A stretch of 64,000 bases of DNA from NCBI GenBank assembly GCA_028455995.1, contig JABELC010000006.1, positions 1,054,001-1,118,000 of the forward strand, written 5' to 3'. Position numbers and translations under genes: made by a program. Source of the DNA: Scleromitrula shiraiana (Eukaryota; Ascomycota; Leotiomycetes; Helotiales; Sclerotiniaceae). This document shows, in pieces, positions 23,641-34,669 of the stretch (position 1 is its first letter; every line of letters starts with the position of its first letter). Under the pieces are notes generated by a model. It worked only from the letters and a program-made list of their open reading frames with translations. It did not search any database and was not told the origin of the DNA.

Positions 23641-25031
23641 AAATTGAAAGATTATATGTATATACTAGTGTATATGTTTTTAATTATATATTACTAGTAG
23701 TAATTACTATTATACTACTAGTAGTAGTAGTAGTAGTAAAAAAACTTGAAAATCTTCAAGTTAAATTTTCAAGAAAAAAAAATTTATTTACTAGTAAAAA
23801 AATATCATATGATTATTGCTAGTGGGTCATTCTTAAAAATCTACAACTTGAAAAGAGTGGATGAAAATCCATGGTTTATATAATAAAAGTTATATAATAT
23901 AAACCATGGACTCGGATTTGTTGAAACTATACGGTTTCTCCTTCCAAACGACGAATGACCTCTCGATATAATGCTTTCTTCAAGTTTCTGATGCTCCACG
24001 CGGAGTCGATCTTTTATTGACATCTGCATGTTTTCTTACCCCGAGTCGGAAAATTGTTATCATGGCTCATCTGCGAACCCAAGTCCAGGAGCATGCATAT
24101 CAACCCTGAAGTACGGCGATGTGGTTCAAGAACCCAGGACGGATATGTCTTTCTTGTCACTATTGGTCAATGTTACCAACATGATCCAGATATTTGCATT
24201 AGACTAGGGTCTATGTCTTAGTATCAAGGTTATGAAAATGTATGAACAATTTCTTGTACAAATTTTCCGTTCGAAAGATAACTACAGTACGCGTATAGGA
24301 GTGTTGATTGCATTTGCATTGATGGTTCGTTGCAAGGCATGCGATAAATTTCAATCATTGAACAACTATGGCGATCCGAAATATCTGCTTAGCCAATACT
24401 GATAATGGAAATGAGCTCAATTCAAGTATGAATTACACTAATCTTGAATGCAAATTCGACAAGTTGGTAACTATTTTCTCACATCAAGTTAGAATAAGCT
24501 TCATGGCTTCCCCTACGGTTGATCCCGAATGATTGAAAGTTGGGGATGAATTTTGGACAATACACTGGGGGACCGGGGCACCGGGACGCTGGGTTCTTCA
24601 AACCCTGATCCAATATAACAGGTTAGCATACCTAGGGTATGGTATACGAATCAACACCCATGCTTTTTTATCTCATATCAGGATGGAACTAATGCGATAA
24701 CATCGCAAGATCTTCATTATATTTCCAAACTTACCATTTGCCACTAGAACCTAGACCCCTTTAAGCAACATCTCCAGCGTAATACAAACCGCTGCGGTAT
24801 TTTTCTATCTCCATGACCTATGATATAGGACGACTCCACTCGGAATATCGGTTCATTACTCGAGGAACTTCTGAAAATGGAACGGGGTGCGATGACTACT
24901 CATTGGATATCAGTTATGAGATCCACTTATAGATTTTGTTCAAAATGTCGACGATCCCAATTTTATGAGCTGGGGAAAGTATTCTGAACTAGTATTTCCA
25001 TCGGTCTTATTGCAGCTGTCAAGATCCTACA
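23641..25031. other. Intergenic region upstream of the MFS transporter
   Basis: Begins with AT-rich DNA and (TAG)n/CTACTAGTAG repeats, then a hairpin-like inverted repeat at 23869-23911. From about 23950 the composition is normal. A 62-codon minus-strand frame at 23841-24029 is open but has no recognised domain. The last 300 bp probably contain the transporter promoter. Confidence 0.5.
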
Positions 25032-26833
25032 ATGGACAATGCTCAAGAGATGAAAGATAACCAAACTGTATCTTCTGATATAGAGATCAGTGTCACAAAG
25101 AATGGCAGTCAACATAACCCCGCATTGAAAAAGAGTGAAGATGGAGTTGTTCTAATCCCTCAACCAAGTGATGATCCTCGAGATCCTCTGGTATGTGTCC
25201 TTTTAATTTCATGACAATAGCAAATGCTAATTATATACATCACAGAATTGGCCTATGAACAAGAAATTGAAGATTTTGGCTGTCATCAGTTTTGCTACCT
25301 TTGCTGGATTTTCATCAAGTTTAGCAGGTCAATTGCAGGTGGTTCCGCAATCTAAACTTTATGGCGTTTCTACCACTCAGATGGCATACCAGGTTTGTAG
25401 CACTTCAACATGCAAAGAAAATCAGAATCTAATTGGGTCATTCAGAACTCGGCGGGTTCAGTTGGTATGGCAGCAGGAGGGTTCTTCTTCTTTCCTCTTT
25501 CCAGTGTTATTGGACGCAGTAGCACAATATTTTGGACGTTGATTGGTGCCGTGCTGAGCAATATCTGGGCTGGATTCATGTCGCATTCAAATGACTACAA
25601 TGGATTCATCGTTTCTCGATTCTTTGGATCATTTTTTGGCGCCATCACAGGAGTTCTTGGCCCACGAATTCTAGTTGATATGTTTTTTCTTCATACCAGA
25701 GGAAGAGCTTTCACCATCTTTCACTGGTGTTTCGATTTTGGAACTGTCGCAGGACCAACTATTTCTGCCCTCATTTCAGCCAATTCTACCTGGAGAAATG
25801 CATATTGGTGGACGGCTGGTCTAGCTTTCTTGGCAGCTATAATGGTTTTCCTTTTCTTGCATGAAACATCATGGAATAGAGCACCAGAAGCGGTCAATCC
25901 AGACCCTCCGACTTCGTTTCTTACCAACAGAATCGCAACCTTTCTACCGGGTACTAAGGTTACGCCAGATACGACATTTGCTAGAACTGTATGTTTTGTT
26001 ATTCCCCTTTTTATAATCGCAATGCTAATTTGAATACAGTTGGAAATTGCGAAGACCCCTTTCCTTATCGCATTATCACCTGTTACATTAGTTCTCAGTA
26101 TCTTTACACTCACTAATTTCGGATTCTATGTTGCACTGAACTCACTTTCTCCAACATATCTCCAAAAGCCAGTCAAGGCAGGTGGATATGGTTTCAATAC
26201 CATGCAAAATGCAGAATGTAATTATTCCCCTCCTCGCATGAAAGAAAACAACTAACTAATTCCTTAACAGTTTCATTCACTCACTGGATTGGTATTCTGT
26301 TCGCCCTCTTTTATGGCCAATACCTCTCCGATAGACTTCCACTTTACGTTGCCAAGCGTTACAACAATGGAGTATGGAAACCAGAATATCGTCTACATGC
26401 ACTCTGGGTGCCAGGAATTCTAAACCCAATCGGTCTAGGACTATTCGGTGCGGGTCTCCTATATCATCTTCACTGGATCGCACTGGCTATCGCCACCGTT
26501 CTCGTGACATTCGGCTCTCTTTGCATCACCCCAATTACTGTGAATTACATCAACGAATGTTTCATTCGAAACCCGGCAGAAGCTTCCATAGCGGTCAACT
26601 TCTATAGAGTTGCTTTTGGTTTGAGTGTGGCATTCTATATCAAACTTTGGGTTGCTGATGTCAATGTTGGGTGGACTTATGGTATGATGGCATTTTTTGA
26701 AGTATTTGGTCTTATGTGTATTGTAATTTTGATATGGAAGGGTCATAAGATTAGACAGTTGACTTTTAAGGGTTTGGGAAGTACGGAGGAAGGAGAACAT
26801 GTTGTTGAGGAGAAGGCTGAAAGTACGGTTTAA
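25032..26833 (+). CDS. Major facilitator superfamily transporter, 529 aa
   Basis: Five exons: 25032-25190, 25246-25392, 25446-25988, 26040-26217 and 26271-26833. All introns are GT-AG and about 51-55 bp. The cytosolic N-terminus ends in DDPRDPLNWP, the usual entry to fungal drug:H+ antiporter-like (DHA/SVOP-like) transporters. About 12 hydrophobic segments follow. Family landmarks include NSAGSVGMAAGG and PLSSVIGRS in helices 2-3, GSFFGAITGVLGPRILVDMF in helices 4-5, HTRGRAFTIFHW (the loop that usually reads RG.a..l), and NWPxxxxxLF-like geometry replaced by FYGQYLSDRLPLYVAKR in the second half. It should act at the plasma membrane as a proton-coupled exporter or importer; substrate unknown. 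No biosynthetic cluster surrounds it. Confidence 0.9.
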
Positions 26834-27196
26834 AGATGGACATTATTATTACTTCATTGTTCGAAATTAAACGAAGCATCTCCACATCATTGGGGAGGTA
26901 TTCAGCAGTGTTATACATCCTATCCTATCTGGGATATTCTGGGATATTTTATCTCGCTGACTTTTTGCAAGATAGTATGTAGCTAGCACTAGAATTGTCT
27001 CCTTAGTCCATATCTAAACGATTAACGGACCCCAGGAAAAATATCTCCTATCCCACCACCCTTTCTCAATTCAAATAATCCACTCAATTCAGTATTCTTT
27101 CTCAATCCCAACAATCAAATCACCACATAATTTATTATCAATTCAGACAATCACAAATTATCAATCATCAACATCATCATAAACATAAACATCAAC
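26834..27196. other. Intergenic region with leader of the 105-aa gene
   Basis: Contains the 3' end of the transporter gene and a CA/AT-rich leader with CATCATCATAAACATAAAC-type sequence before ATG 27197. Nothing else is seen. Confidence 0.5.
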
Positions 27197-27514
27197 ATGC
27201 CAAGTTTACTTGCTTCCGCATTCCTCGGTTTTTATGTAGGTATAGGGTGTACCCATGGGTTGATATACTACAGCTACCAAGGAATACAAAAAAACGCACG
27301 AGCAACGATTGCTCAGCTCAATCAAGTACAGAAATACCCGAAGCCATCGACAGAAGACAAGTGGCGCAACACCGTGGCAATAATGGACGATCAAGTATGG
27401 AGTACAAAATTGAGTCCGTTTCGTCTTCCTTGCGAGCACGCAGTTAAGCTAAACTTACCGATTGATATTTTTAGAAGACTCACTCCAGACAAGATCGCTT
27501 CATGGTATCAATAA
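27197..27514 (+). CDS. Small membrane-anchored hypothetical protein, 105 aa
   Basis: One exon with a long AC-rich leader typical of fungal mRNA and a good start context (CATCAACATGCC). Residues 1-27 form a hydrophobic, Gly-containing helix (LLASAFLGFYVGIGCTHGL) that could be a membrane anchor or mitochondrial signal-anchor. The rest is hydrophilic, with a helical stretch (KNARATIAQLNQVQKY) and a compact end (IDIFRRLTPDKIASWYQ). The layout, an N-terminal anchor followed by a short soluble tail, resembles small organelle-membrane proteins. No family is recognised. Confidence 0.55.
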   Translation: MPSLLASAFLGFYVGIGCTHGLIYYSYQGIQKNARATIAQLNQVQKYPKPSTEDKWRNTVAIMDDQVWSTKLSPFRLPCEHAVKLNLPIDIFRRLTPDKIASWYQ

Positions 27515-28066
27515 TCTCTGTCTGGTATTGATCCTACTGGTTGAGAAATGTCTCATGGCATTTGGGCAACTAATAATATGAAGACAGATACTTGGATGCT
27601 GTTAACCTTGGGACTGGGATATATTACCCACTTCATAATACGAGTAGTTTTAATTATAACACATAATCCAATTAATAATTTTCATTTTCCTGTGTATCCT
27701 TTCTATGTGATTGCCTGAATATATATATATATGGAACATAACTTATCAAAAGAATGGATGTAGAGCCGGAATCTCAAAGCCCCTGGTTGTTACGTAGATT
27801 ATCCTTTCCTACCTTTTCCTTCTATTCTTCCTTTCCCTCATCCGTTTTATTTCGACCTTCTTGCGGCAAACAACTTATAATTGCGATACCTCCAAACTAG
27901 AAAACTGATGAAGGCATTTATGTTGCGTAATGTTCTACCACACTAAGTCAATGTTGAATTTCACCGTAATCTCATGCAAATAGTTCCATGTTCGTATCTG
28001 GGTGAAATAGTGACAGATGATCAACAATTATTATTTCAACTCATTCACCTAACCTATGAACAGATA
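27515..28066. other. Convergent intergenic region
   Basis: Lies between the 3' ends of the 105-aa gene and the amidase gene. A short (AT)n run is present at 27719-27731. No gene is supported. Confidence 0.5.
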
Positions 28067-30021
28067 TTAAATGTAATTGACAAACGGTAAACCCGTTTCC
28101 TCTTTAATAATCTCCAATGCGCGAATTACCTTTTCATCTTCATATCTGTAGAGGTCGATTAGTATCATAGCCAAAGAGAAAACCATATCAGAATTTCTTA
28201 CCTTCGACCAATTAGCTGTAAACTAATCGGAGCATCTTTATATCCTTCAGCTCCATATTCTTCCCACAACCCCCAGTTGTATTTGTCCCTTTCGTTTCTT
28301 GGCGTGTAAGCCACTTCACCACCATCTTTCTCCACATCTACCTTATCTACTGGAAATACTATGGCAGGGTAATCCAACAAATTCCATTGAGAGGTGTAGC
28401 CCCACCATTTACTAGTATCCAGTTTCGGAGCACTTCCAGGTCCTACAGGTGATAGAATAACATCTACCATTCCTTGCAATTCACCATTTGGCCCCTTTGA
28501 AGTTGCAGTCTCGTTCCAGATGTTTGCATACCCGACTCGGTACTCATCTCGTTTTGATTGAGCTTCCCACATTGAGTGAATAGTATGCGAAGAAACCCCG
28601 GGATTTTGGGTGATTATATGTTCTGAAAGAGGGCGAAGTGGCTCCGAAGATTCCTTTATGGCATCCAGTTCTTGCTGTCCACCATCACAAAAGTACAAAT
28701 TTGCCTATAACCAAATTAGCATAGACAAATAATAAAAAGGGCAAGAACTAACGATGATGTCCCAAGCAAGATCATGTTTATATGGTTTCCATTCCACCAA
28801 TTCTATATTATCTTTTGTCTTAAGCTTCTCGACTAGTTGTTTCAATGCTCTGGTCACCGGTGGGTGTGGCTTCACAACTCCATCGTCCCATAGAACTGCA
28901 ACTTTAATCTTTCGACCTACTGGGAACGCTTCTTCGTTTTTCCAAGGGAAAGGTAATAGCGACGGCTCTTTATACCAGGGTTTTGCATCAATAAGGGTCT
29001 TTATAAATAACTTACAGCCCTCCAGACTTGTAGATAATGGCCCAATGGTCGGAACAACATGCTCTGCTCCAGCCATGGTAGCAGTCCAGCCAAGAACTGG
29101 GAGTCGATTACTCGTTGGCTTCATACCATATACACCTAGCAATAATTAGAAATCGGAAACGAAGAGACGTCATAGATAAATACCATTATTTGCGGCCGGT
29201 GATCGAATTGAACCACCAATATCTGTGCCAATTCCTAAACAAGAGCCTCTAAATCCAACCAATGCTCCCTCTCCACCAGATGAACCACCAGCTGTCAAGG
29301 TAGTATTGAAGGGATTGACAGTTACTCTATGGAAGGAGTCAGCACAATTTGAAATAATGACCAAGTAGCCCTACCCGTATATGTTGTTGCTTGTCTCTAA
29401 ATGCATCAAAGTTTGTGGTTGAGTGGTTCTGGCATAGATAACAGCTCCAGCATTCAATAGTATTTGTACAATATGCGCATCTTCTGGACTTGTCCTTCCA
29501 ACCCAAGCAACAAAACCTGCATTATGATCCAAATCTTCCAGACCAACATGTTCCTTGACACTTATAGGTATACCGTGAAGCGGTCCGGAAGGTTTGCCAT
29601 TCGTTTTCAAATATTCATCGAGGTATTGCGCACGAGAAAGGGCTCTTTCGGGTAGAAGTTCGGTGATACAGTTTGTCTAAAGGTCGATTAACATATTGCT
29701 TGAAGGAAGTTGAAATCACTTAATAAATACCGCTTTCTGTGCTAGTGCTGCTCTTCTTAAGAATGCATTTGTAACATCTATCGAACTGAGTTCTCCTTTT
29801 GAGAGCTTGACTACAAGATCTTCTACTGTACTTTCAGTTATCTTGATTTCGTCTGCTGTGAGTACTTTCTTCACAATTGGTAATGTATTCAATGGAACAT
29901 CAGTAATATCAGGGATACTTGGCTTGAGAGCTGCGATGGTTTCATCACGATGTCTTTGTCTATCTTTGGCAACCTCTTCCCAAGATGCACCGGATTTAAT
30001 GGTTACTGCTGCTGGTGCCAT
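28067..30021 (-). CDS. Amidase signature enzyme (acetamidase-like), 566 aa
   Basis: Six exons: 30021-29731, 29676-29375, 29326-29184, 29135-28753, 28704-28202 and 28145-28067; all introns are GT-AG and 48-56 bp. The protein is full length for fungal acetamidases. It keeps the Ser-cisSer-Lys triad of the amidase signature family: Lys138 in PISVKEHV, Ser213 in TAGGSSGGEGALV and the nucleophile Ser237 in TDIGGSIRSPAANNGVYG. The 75 and 24-residue spacings match those I recall for fatty acid amide hydrolase. It should hydrolyse a carboxamide to acid and ammonia; the substrate (acetamide, a fatty amide or other) cannot be read. No signal peptide, so probably cytosolic. Confidence 0.92.
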
Positions 30022-30703
30022 ATCGACTGAATGATGACTTCTAAAGAGATACGCAATGAAATGAAGAGAAATCTTGACGAAATAATGATGTTCAAATATG
30101 AAGATTATTTGAAGATAAGAAAAAGTGAATATGTATTACGAGCTACTCAAAATATAATGATATAATGTTATACTCATAGTAATGCCTACCTATTCATTCC
30201 AGTGGATATCGTATCAAGGTGGGGGGGGGGGGGGGGATGGGAGCAGTGGGGTTCCACGATAAAGGAAGAGATACATATGTATTCCGTAGTTCACATGGTA
30301 ATAGTAGAAGGAGTTGAGATGATTGATTGATAATCTTATCGCATTATCGCATTATCGCATTATTGTAGTTATTGATATAAAATATGGCCGAAGAAGATGG
30401 ACATGTGGAAATGCACGAAACCTGAACAGGAAAGTCCTCGCGTGGAAGACGGAAAATATTTGTAAGCCTCATATTTAAGGCAGGTATGAATTGATATTAT
30501 TCTAGGTATCCAATCTATATGGGCAACAATATGAATGAATGTTGGATCGTTCCAAAGAGCTCCAATTGCAACTCTATTACTATGATAACAATGGCAACAT
30601 AACACCTTTTACTCCAAATCTCTAATCTATATAATACAATTTCCAAAACAACAATATCCATTCACCTAACCCTGGCTATAATTTCACCATCGTTGTCCAT
30701 CGA
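30022..30703. other. Intergenic region with a 16-base G run
   Basis: Holds the amidase promoter and the 3' end of the PPxY protein gene. A G homopolymer of 16 spans 30221-30236. CGCATTAT is repeated three times near 30340-30363. No gene is supported. Confidence 0.55.
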
Positions 30704-31246
30704 TCAAAAAGGCCTTCCCCAATTAAAAACTGTTCCAACAAGAGTAATTGTTAAAGTTATTAACACCATGCTAACAAGCCATTTACAGATATCCTCCGCA
30801 TGCCCTGAATCCGATTCCGATTCCGATTCCACCTCTTGATTAAGTCTTTGCAACTCATTCCGTCCCTCTACATATAATGTTTCGTAAGAGGGGGGTCCGG
30901 GTTCATTCGAATCTATTGTTATAATGAAAGGATCGTCTCGGTATGGCTCTTGAAATCGAAGTGGTATATCTTGCGAATGTTCTTGTGTGGATGAATCATA
31001 TTCGGGGGGCTGCATTTCAGATAATCGACGTACTCTGGTAGCAAGATAATCGTGCATCGGTTCATATTCTGGAGGTTCGTTCAAGTTGGTTGGGGTTTCT
31101 CCTTCTAGTTCTATCACCTCCGCTCCATCCTCCGCAGGATCATCATGATATCGTTCTTGGAGGATTATATCGTTTTGAGGTAATGGAGGTAGTGATTGTC
31201 TAAATCGTGCTTGAGGAATTGATGTTGACCGTTGATGATTGGACAT
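30704..31246 (-). CDS. Tail-anchored protein with three PPxY motifs, 180 aa
   Basis: One exon from ATG 31246, with a TATATATATA box 25-35 bp upstream. The protein is acidic and disordered for 150 residues, then ends in a single hydrophobic helix (LVSMVLITLTITLVGTVF) four residues from the C-terminus, so it is a predicted tail-anchored membrane protein facing the cytosol. It carries three PPxY motifs: EPPEYEP, QPPEYDS and GPPSYET. PPxY binds WW domains of Rsp5/NEDD4 ubiquitin ligases, and membrane proteins with this layout often act as ligase adaptors. That role is inference; the motifs and helix are seen. No sequence family is recognised. Confidence 0.75.
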   Translation of the reverse strand: MSNHQRSTSIPQARFRQSLPPLPQNDIILQERYHDDPAEDGAEVIELEGETPTNLNEPPEYEPMHDYLATRVRRLSEMQPPEYDSSTQEHSQDIPLRFQEPYRDDPFIITIDSNEPGPPSYETLYVEGRNELQRLNQEVESESESDSGHAEDICKWLVSMVLITLTITLVGTVFNWGRPF

Positions 31247-31270
31247 CTCGAATATCGAGATAGTCGTAAG

Positions 31271-31281
31271 TATATATATAT
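31271..31281 (-). promoter_or_regulatory. TATA-like element of the PPxY protein gene
   Basis: An alternating TA run ends 25 bp before the start codon at 31246. Position and composition fit a TATA box with a very short leader, although start-site mapping is absent. Confidence 0.4.
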
Positions 31282-31812
31282 CGGGACCTTAAGTCGCACT
31301 CAATTCGCAGATTCGTTCACCACTTTTAAATCTCTATCACTCTCACAAAAGAAATACTCATCTGTAAGGACATAGCAGCCTATTATGTTTTTACTACGCC
31401 GCTCCATAGTTCACGATGATTTTTGAGTGGCTGTGAGAGTGCAAGCATCAAAAATGCCGCCAAGCTTCATCAACATCCTTGATACACAAGGCATATTTTT
31501 TCTATTACAACGCTCGACATTTTGTTTCACAATGATCTAACGAGCTAATAACATCAAGGATAACTGTGTCGCAAGTGTAACACGTTGGTCGGACTTCTTT
31601 TTTTATCATGTTAAATCTAGACTTTACGTGTACTTTCGTATATACATATGGATATTAATATTGTTCTCACTGTTCGGTTTCTTAAATGGTTGCATCCACC
31701 ACATACTTATTGGCCATGAATTCCAAATCCTTCCTTGGAAAGCCAAGTGTTCTTTGATACAAGAAACATAAGTTAGAGTCATGTATGACGGAGTCTTACA
31801 TTTGTACTCGAC

Positions 31813-32088
31813 TCAATATTTTAAATGTGGAAGTTGACTACTCTTGGCCAGATCTTCCAAATCATAACCGTCCTGGTGGTCTAGAAGAATATAAAAATCT
31901 ATCTCGTAGTTTTCTTCCTGAACATTATTGAATGTTGACCATTTTGCTATCAAAGAAATATCACAATAGAAGATGTATCGTACTTCGAGAAATACAAAGA
32001 GATACTCGGGTAATATCAAATCCTTTGTCGGACAGTTCTGATAATGTTTGGGTGTTTGAGTACAAATAAAACAGTAGTAGTATACCAT
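31813..32088 (-). CDS. Possible small hypothetical protein, 91 aa
   Basis: An ATG-initiated frame whose second half has balanced, coding-like composition (KWSTFNNVQEENYEIDFYIL, then LDHQDGYDLEDLAKSSQLP). There is no signal peptide or recognised domain. It is short for a complete protein and may be one exon, or a relic, of a larger gene. It is divergent from the gene at 32211. Confidence 0.35.
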   Translation of the reverse strand: MVYYYCFICTQTPKHYQNCPTKDLILPEYLFVFLEVRYIFYCDISLIAKWSTFNNVQEENYEIDFYILLDHQDGYDLEDLAKSSQLPHLKY

Positions 32089-32210
32089 CCGAACAATTAC
32101 AAGTAATGGAATAGATTAACTCGAGTAGTTACCAGACATCAATCTTTATTACTCACAACAACTTGATACTTTTAGACGCTCAATACATCGACGAACTTCT
32201 TCTTTCCAAA

Positions 32211-32582
32211 ATGCCTAACAGTGTAGAGATCGGAATTATCGTATTCTGCTTGCTTGTCCTTGCCGCTATGTTGGCTTGGGCATTCTTTTGGCCTCATAAG
32301 CCTGAGAAGCGTCAATATCAACGCCATCGTCGTCACCGTCGTCATCATCGTCATCATCGTTCTGGGGATGCTAGAAGACATCGTGCACGTACCGCTGGTC
32401 GGTCGCACAGCGATGTCGAGATGCACCCTAGGGATAGGGATTTAGTTTCGGATGATCAGCCTCGTGCTGATGCCGGAGCTCAAGTGACGAGGCCTCCCCC
32501 AGCGCATCTGGCGAGGGCAGAGGAGGAGGAAGAGGATGACTGGGATTCAAACAGCCGGGTTGACCCGAGAGATATGGTTTAG
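32211..32582 (+). CDS. Small single-helix protein with His/Arg-rich and acidic tail, 123 aa
   Basis: The frame opens at TTG 32163, but ATG 32211 in context CCAAAATGCC is the likely start. Residues 6-25 form one strong hydrophobic helix (GIIVFCLLVLAAMLAWAFFW). It is followed by a His/Arg-dense stretch (RHRRHRRHHRHHR) and then an acidic tail with EEEEEDDWD. The short exterior before the helix and basic residues after it predict an N-out, C-in signal-anchor. The function is unknown. Its layout matches the minus-strand proteins at 34670 and 36716, which suggests a local group of short membrane proteins. Confidence 0.6.
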   Translation: MPNSVEIGIIVFCLLVLAAMLAWAFFWPHKPEKRQYQRHRRHRRHHRHHRSGDARRHRARTAGRSHSDVEMHPRDRDLVSDDQPRADAGAQVTRPPPAHLARAEEEEEDDWDSNSRVDPRDMV

Positions 32583-33765
32583 AGTGTTGAGAAGTCGTGA
32601 GTTGTGAGTTGCAAATCATGATTCAACATCTGGTTTGCTGGTGATTGAGGAAAGGTGGGAGTTGCAAGTGCAATCAATCATGTCTGTCATCAAAAGTTCT
32701 ACATTTCTTTGTCATTCCATCAATATAAAAAACATCAACTCAAATTCATCATCATCCAATATCTTATATGCATAATTTCATTTGTAAATCAAACTTTCTA
32801 TCATCTTGCTTGTTTCCCACCATTCTCTTAAATCCATTTTTTTTCTAATCCATGTGATCTTCGGACCAATACACTCACTGTGCTCTGTTGCAAGTTGCTA
32901 AACTTCCTTTGTATATAAAACAACACCAACATGTCGTTTTGTTTCTTGTCTCATTTCATTCCAACGCCACCGGTAACTACACGCTGCATAAAGTTTTCAG
33001 GGTTCCATTCCTAATAGGACATTCAAAGAAAGGAGGAAGAAGCTCTTCCCCAAAATCTTGTATGGTTCCCCGAACCCGAACGTATTCCATTAAATGTAGG
33101 TTACCAGAATAGCAGCTGTGGATGGATTGTCACAATGAATCTGGGAGTTAGTATATCAATTTTACTCTAGGTAATCAGTCCTTTTGTTGCAATATACATA
33201 CACTTGAGCTCATTTTTCGAAGAACGTCCTCAAATCATTTTTCCATCACATTACTTGACATACAAAGGTGGTGAGCATTCTTTGGTAGTCGCCATGGATC
33301 TTTTCAGACCTGTTGTATGTATCGAATATTGATTGTACATATTAAACGGCGGCGGTTGCGTCTCCTTCATCATCATGGGGATGTACGGAAAGTGCGAGCA
33401 AGTAAACAATTTTTATCGGAATTCTAAATCTTAAACATATTCTCTCTGAGTCCATTACGTGTGCCATCTATAGTTCTCACTTGCATCATTCTTCAATATT
33501 CATATTACACATACAGCATTCAATTTGGGGAACATTTTTATAAGATAAAATATTATCATTGTATTTTCTCTGCAGAACCTTTCATATAACCTAGAAAGTA
33601 TTGAAACCAACACAGAGTTATATGCGCCGTGCCGTCTATAAATCCCAAAAAGATCCCTATTTTTTTCTATTTTATATTTTTTTTGCTTTTGACAAAAGAA
33701 AAGGAAAAAAGGAAAAGAAAGACACACGACGAAAGAAAAAGAAACCGATCAACTCAAACAACCAT
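32583..33765. other. Intergenic region between short membrane-protein genes
   Basis: About 1.2 kb with no supported gene. An open frame at 32888-33112 has no domain. A purine-rich stretch at 33680-33750 lies just beyond the stop of the next minus-strand gene. Confidence 0.5.
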
Positions 33766-34317
33766 CTAAGCGTAATCGTGACCAGCACGATGACAACTCT
33801 CCGAAATCGCCAAGATTTTCTGGATCTCCTCATGCGCCAGGACATGTCGCACCTCCTCCTTAAACGCGGCCATTTTCTCCCTGTAAGTGCGAAGATTACG
33901 TTCCGTCGCGCGTAGATGTTGATCCGCATCCCACAAAATATACTTGACTCTCTGAACCTCTTCAGGCGACATGTTTCTCTGGACTGCCCTCTCAAAAACG
34001 CTCCATTCATAGCGAATCCGCAAGTACCATCTCAAGGAGAATACGGCAGAGACAGAGAAGGCCACGGAAGCCATCATAAAGTATACCATATGAAAATCCA
34101 TGTTGACGGTGGGAAAGGGGTCAGCCACCATATAGTGTATCATATTGAAATTCATATTGTAGGTAGCAAAGAGGTATCTAGACAGGATATCTGGAAAAAT
34201 CTTGAAGGAGTGAGTGTTTGATGGAGAAAAAAGTTGTTCCATGGTAGGATTGTGACGTGTTTTTATATTCACATTTTTGATTTGTTCGGGGCGTGTTTTT
34301 GAGATTGTTTTCACCAT
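33766..34317 (-). CDS. Hypothetical protein with one membrane helix and a coiled-coil tail, about 183 aa
   Basis: The frame is open from TTG 34344; ATG 34317 (context CAAAATGG) is the first good start, and ATG 34242 is an alternative that removes a basic leader. A hydrophobic segment (YFMMASVAFSVSAVFSL) near the middle is followed by a charged, helix-forming tail with heptad-like spacing (WSVFERAVQRNMSPEEVQRV, then LRATERNLRTYREKMAAFKE). This predicts a membrane anchor with a cytosolic coiled coil. No family is recognised. It sits in the short membrane-protein group. Confidence 0.6.
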   Translation of the reverse strand: MVKTISKTRPEQIKNVNIKTRHNPTMEQLFSPSNTHSFKIFPDILSRYLFATYNMNFNMIHYMVADPFPTVNMDFHMVYFMMASVAFSVSAVFSLRWYLRIRYEWSVFERAVQRNMSPEEVQRVKYILWDADQHLRATERNLRTYREKMAAFKEEVRHVLAHEEIQKILAISESCHRAGHDYA

Positions 34318-34669
34318 TTTGATTTCACAAAGAAATATGTGCAATTAACAATGTCTTTGTTCATGCATGGATTACCCAATCACATTGTTGCATTGCTGAA
34401 GAATATCTTTATTGTTCTCACTTCAGCTGAAAAGTACGCTATCATTCAACATCCATCACACTATCGTCGCTCGCCTACTTTCCACCAAAAAAAACCAACT
34501 GTATGATCGAGGGGTTTCTCGTTGACTTCCCGCTTCAAAACCCCTTCGCCAGTATCCAACCAACTCATTCCTCCATTGCCTGCCCAAAACCTGCCGCCCA
34601 GCTCTTCTCCGGCGCTTCATTCGCTTTGTTGTACCTAGCCCATCCCCATATCGTCTGCCAGCACATTCC
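34318..34669. other. Intergenic region, downstream module of the duplicated unit
   Basis: Contains a pyrimidine-rich stretch (ACTTTCCACC near 34475-34500) that resembles similar stretches near 35495 and 36385, each located downstream of a copy of the short membrane-protein gene. Confidence 0.45.

Noticed and set aside
23841..24029. Minus-strand frame of 62 codons with a coiled-coil-like start
   Set aside because: Too short, runs into the inverted repeat at 23869-23911, and no conserved feature is visible.
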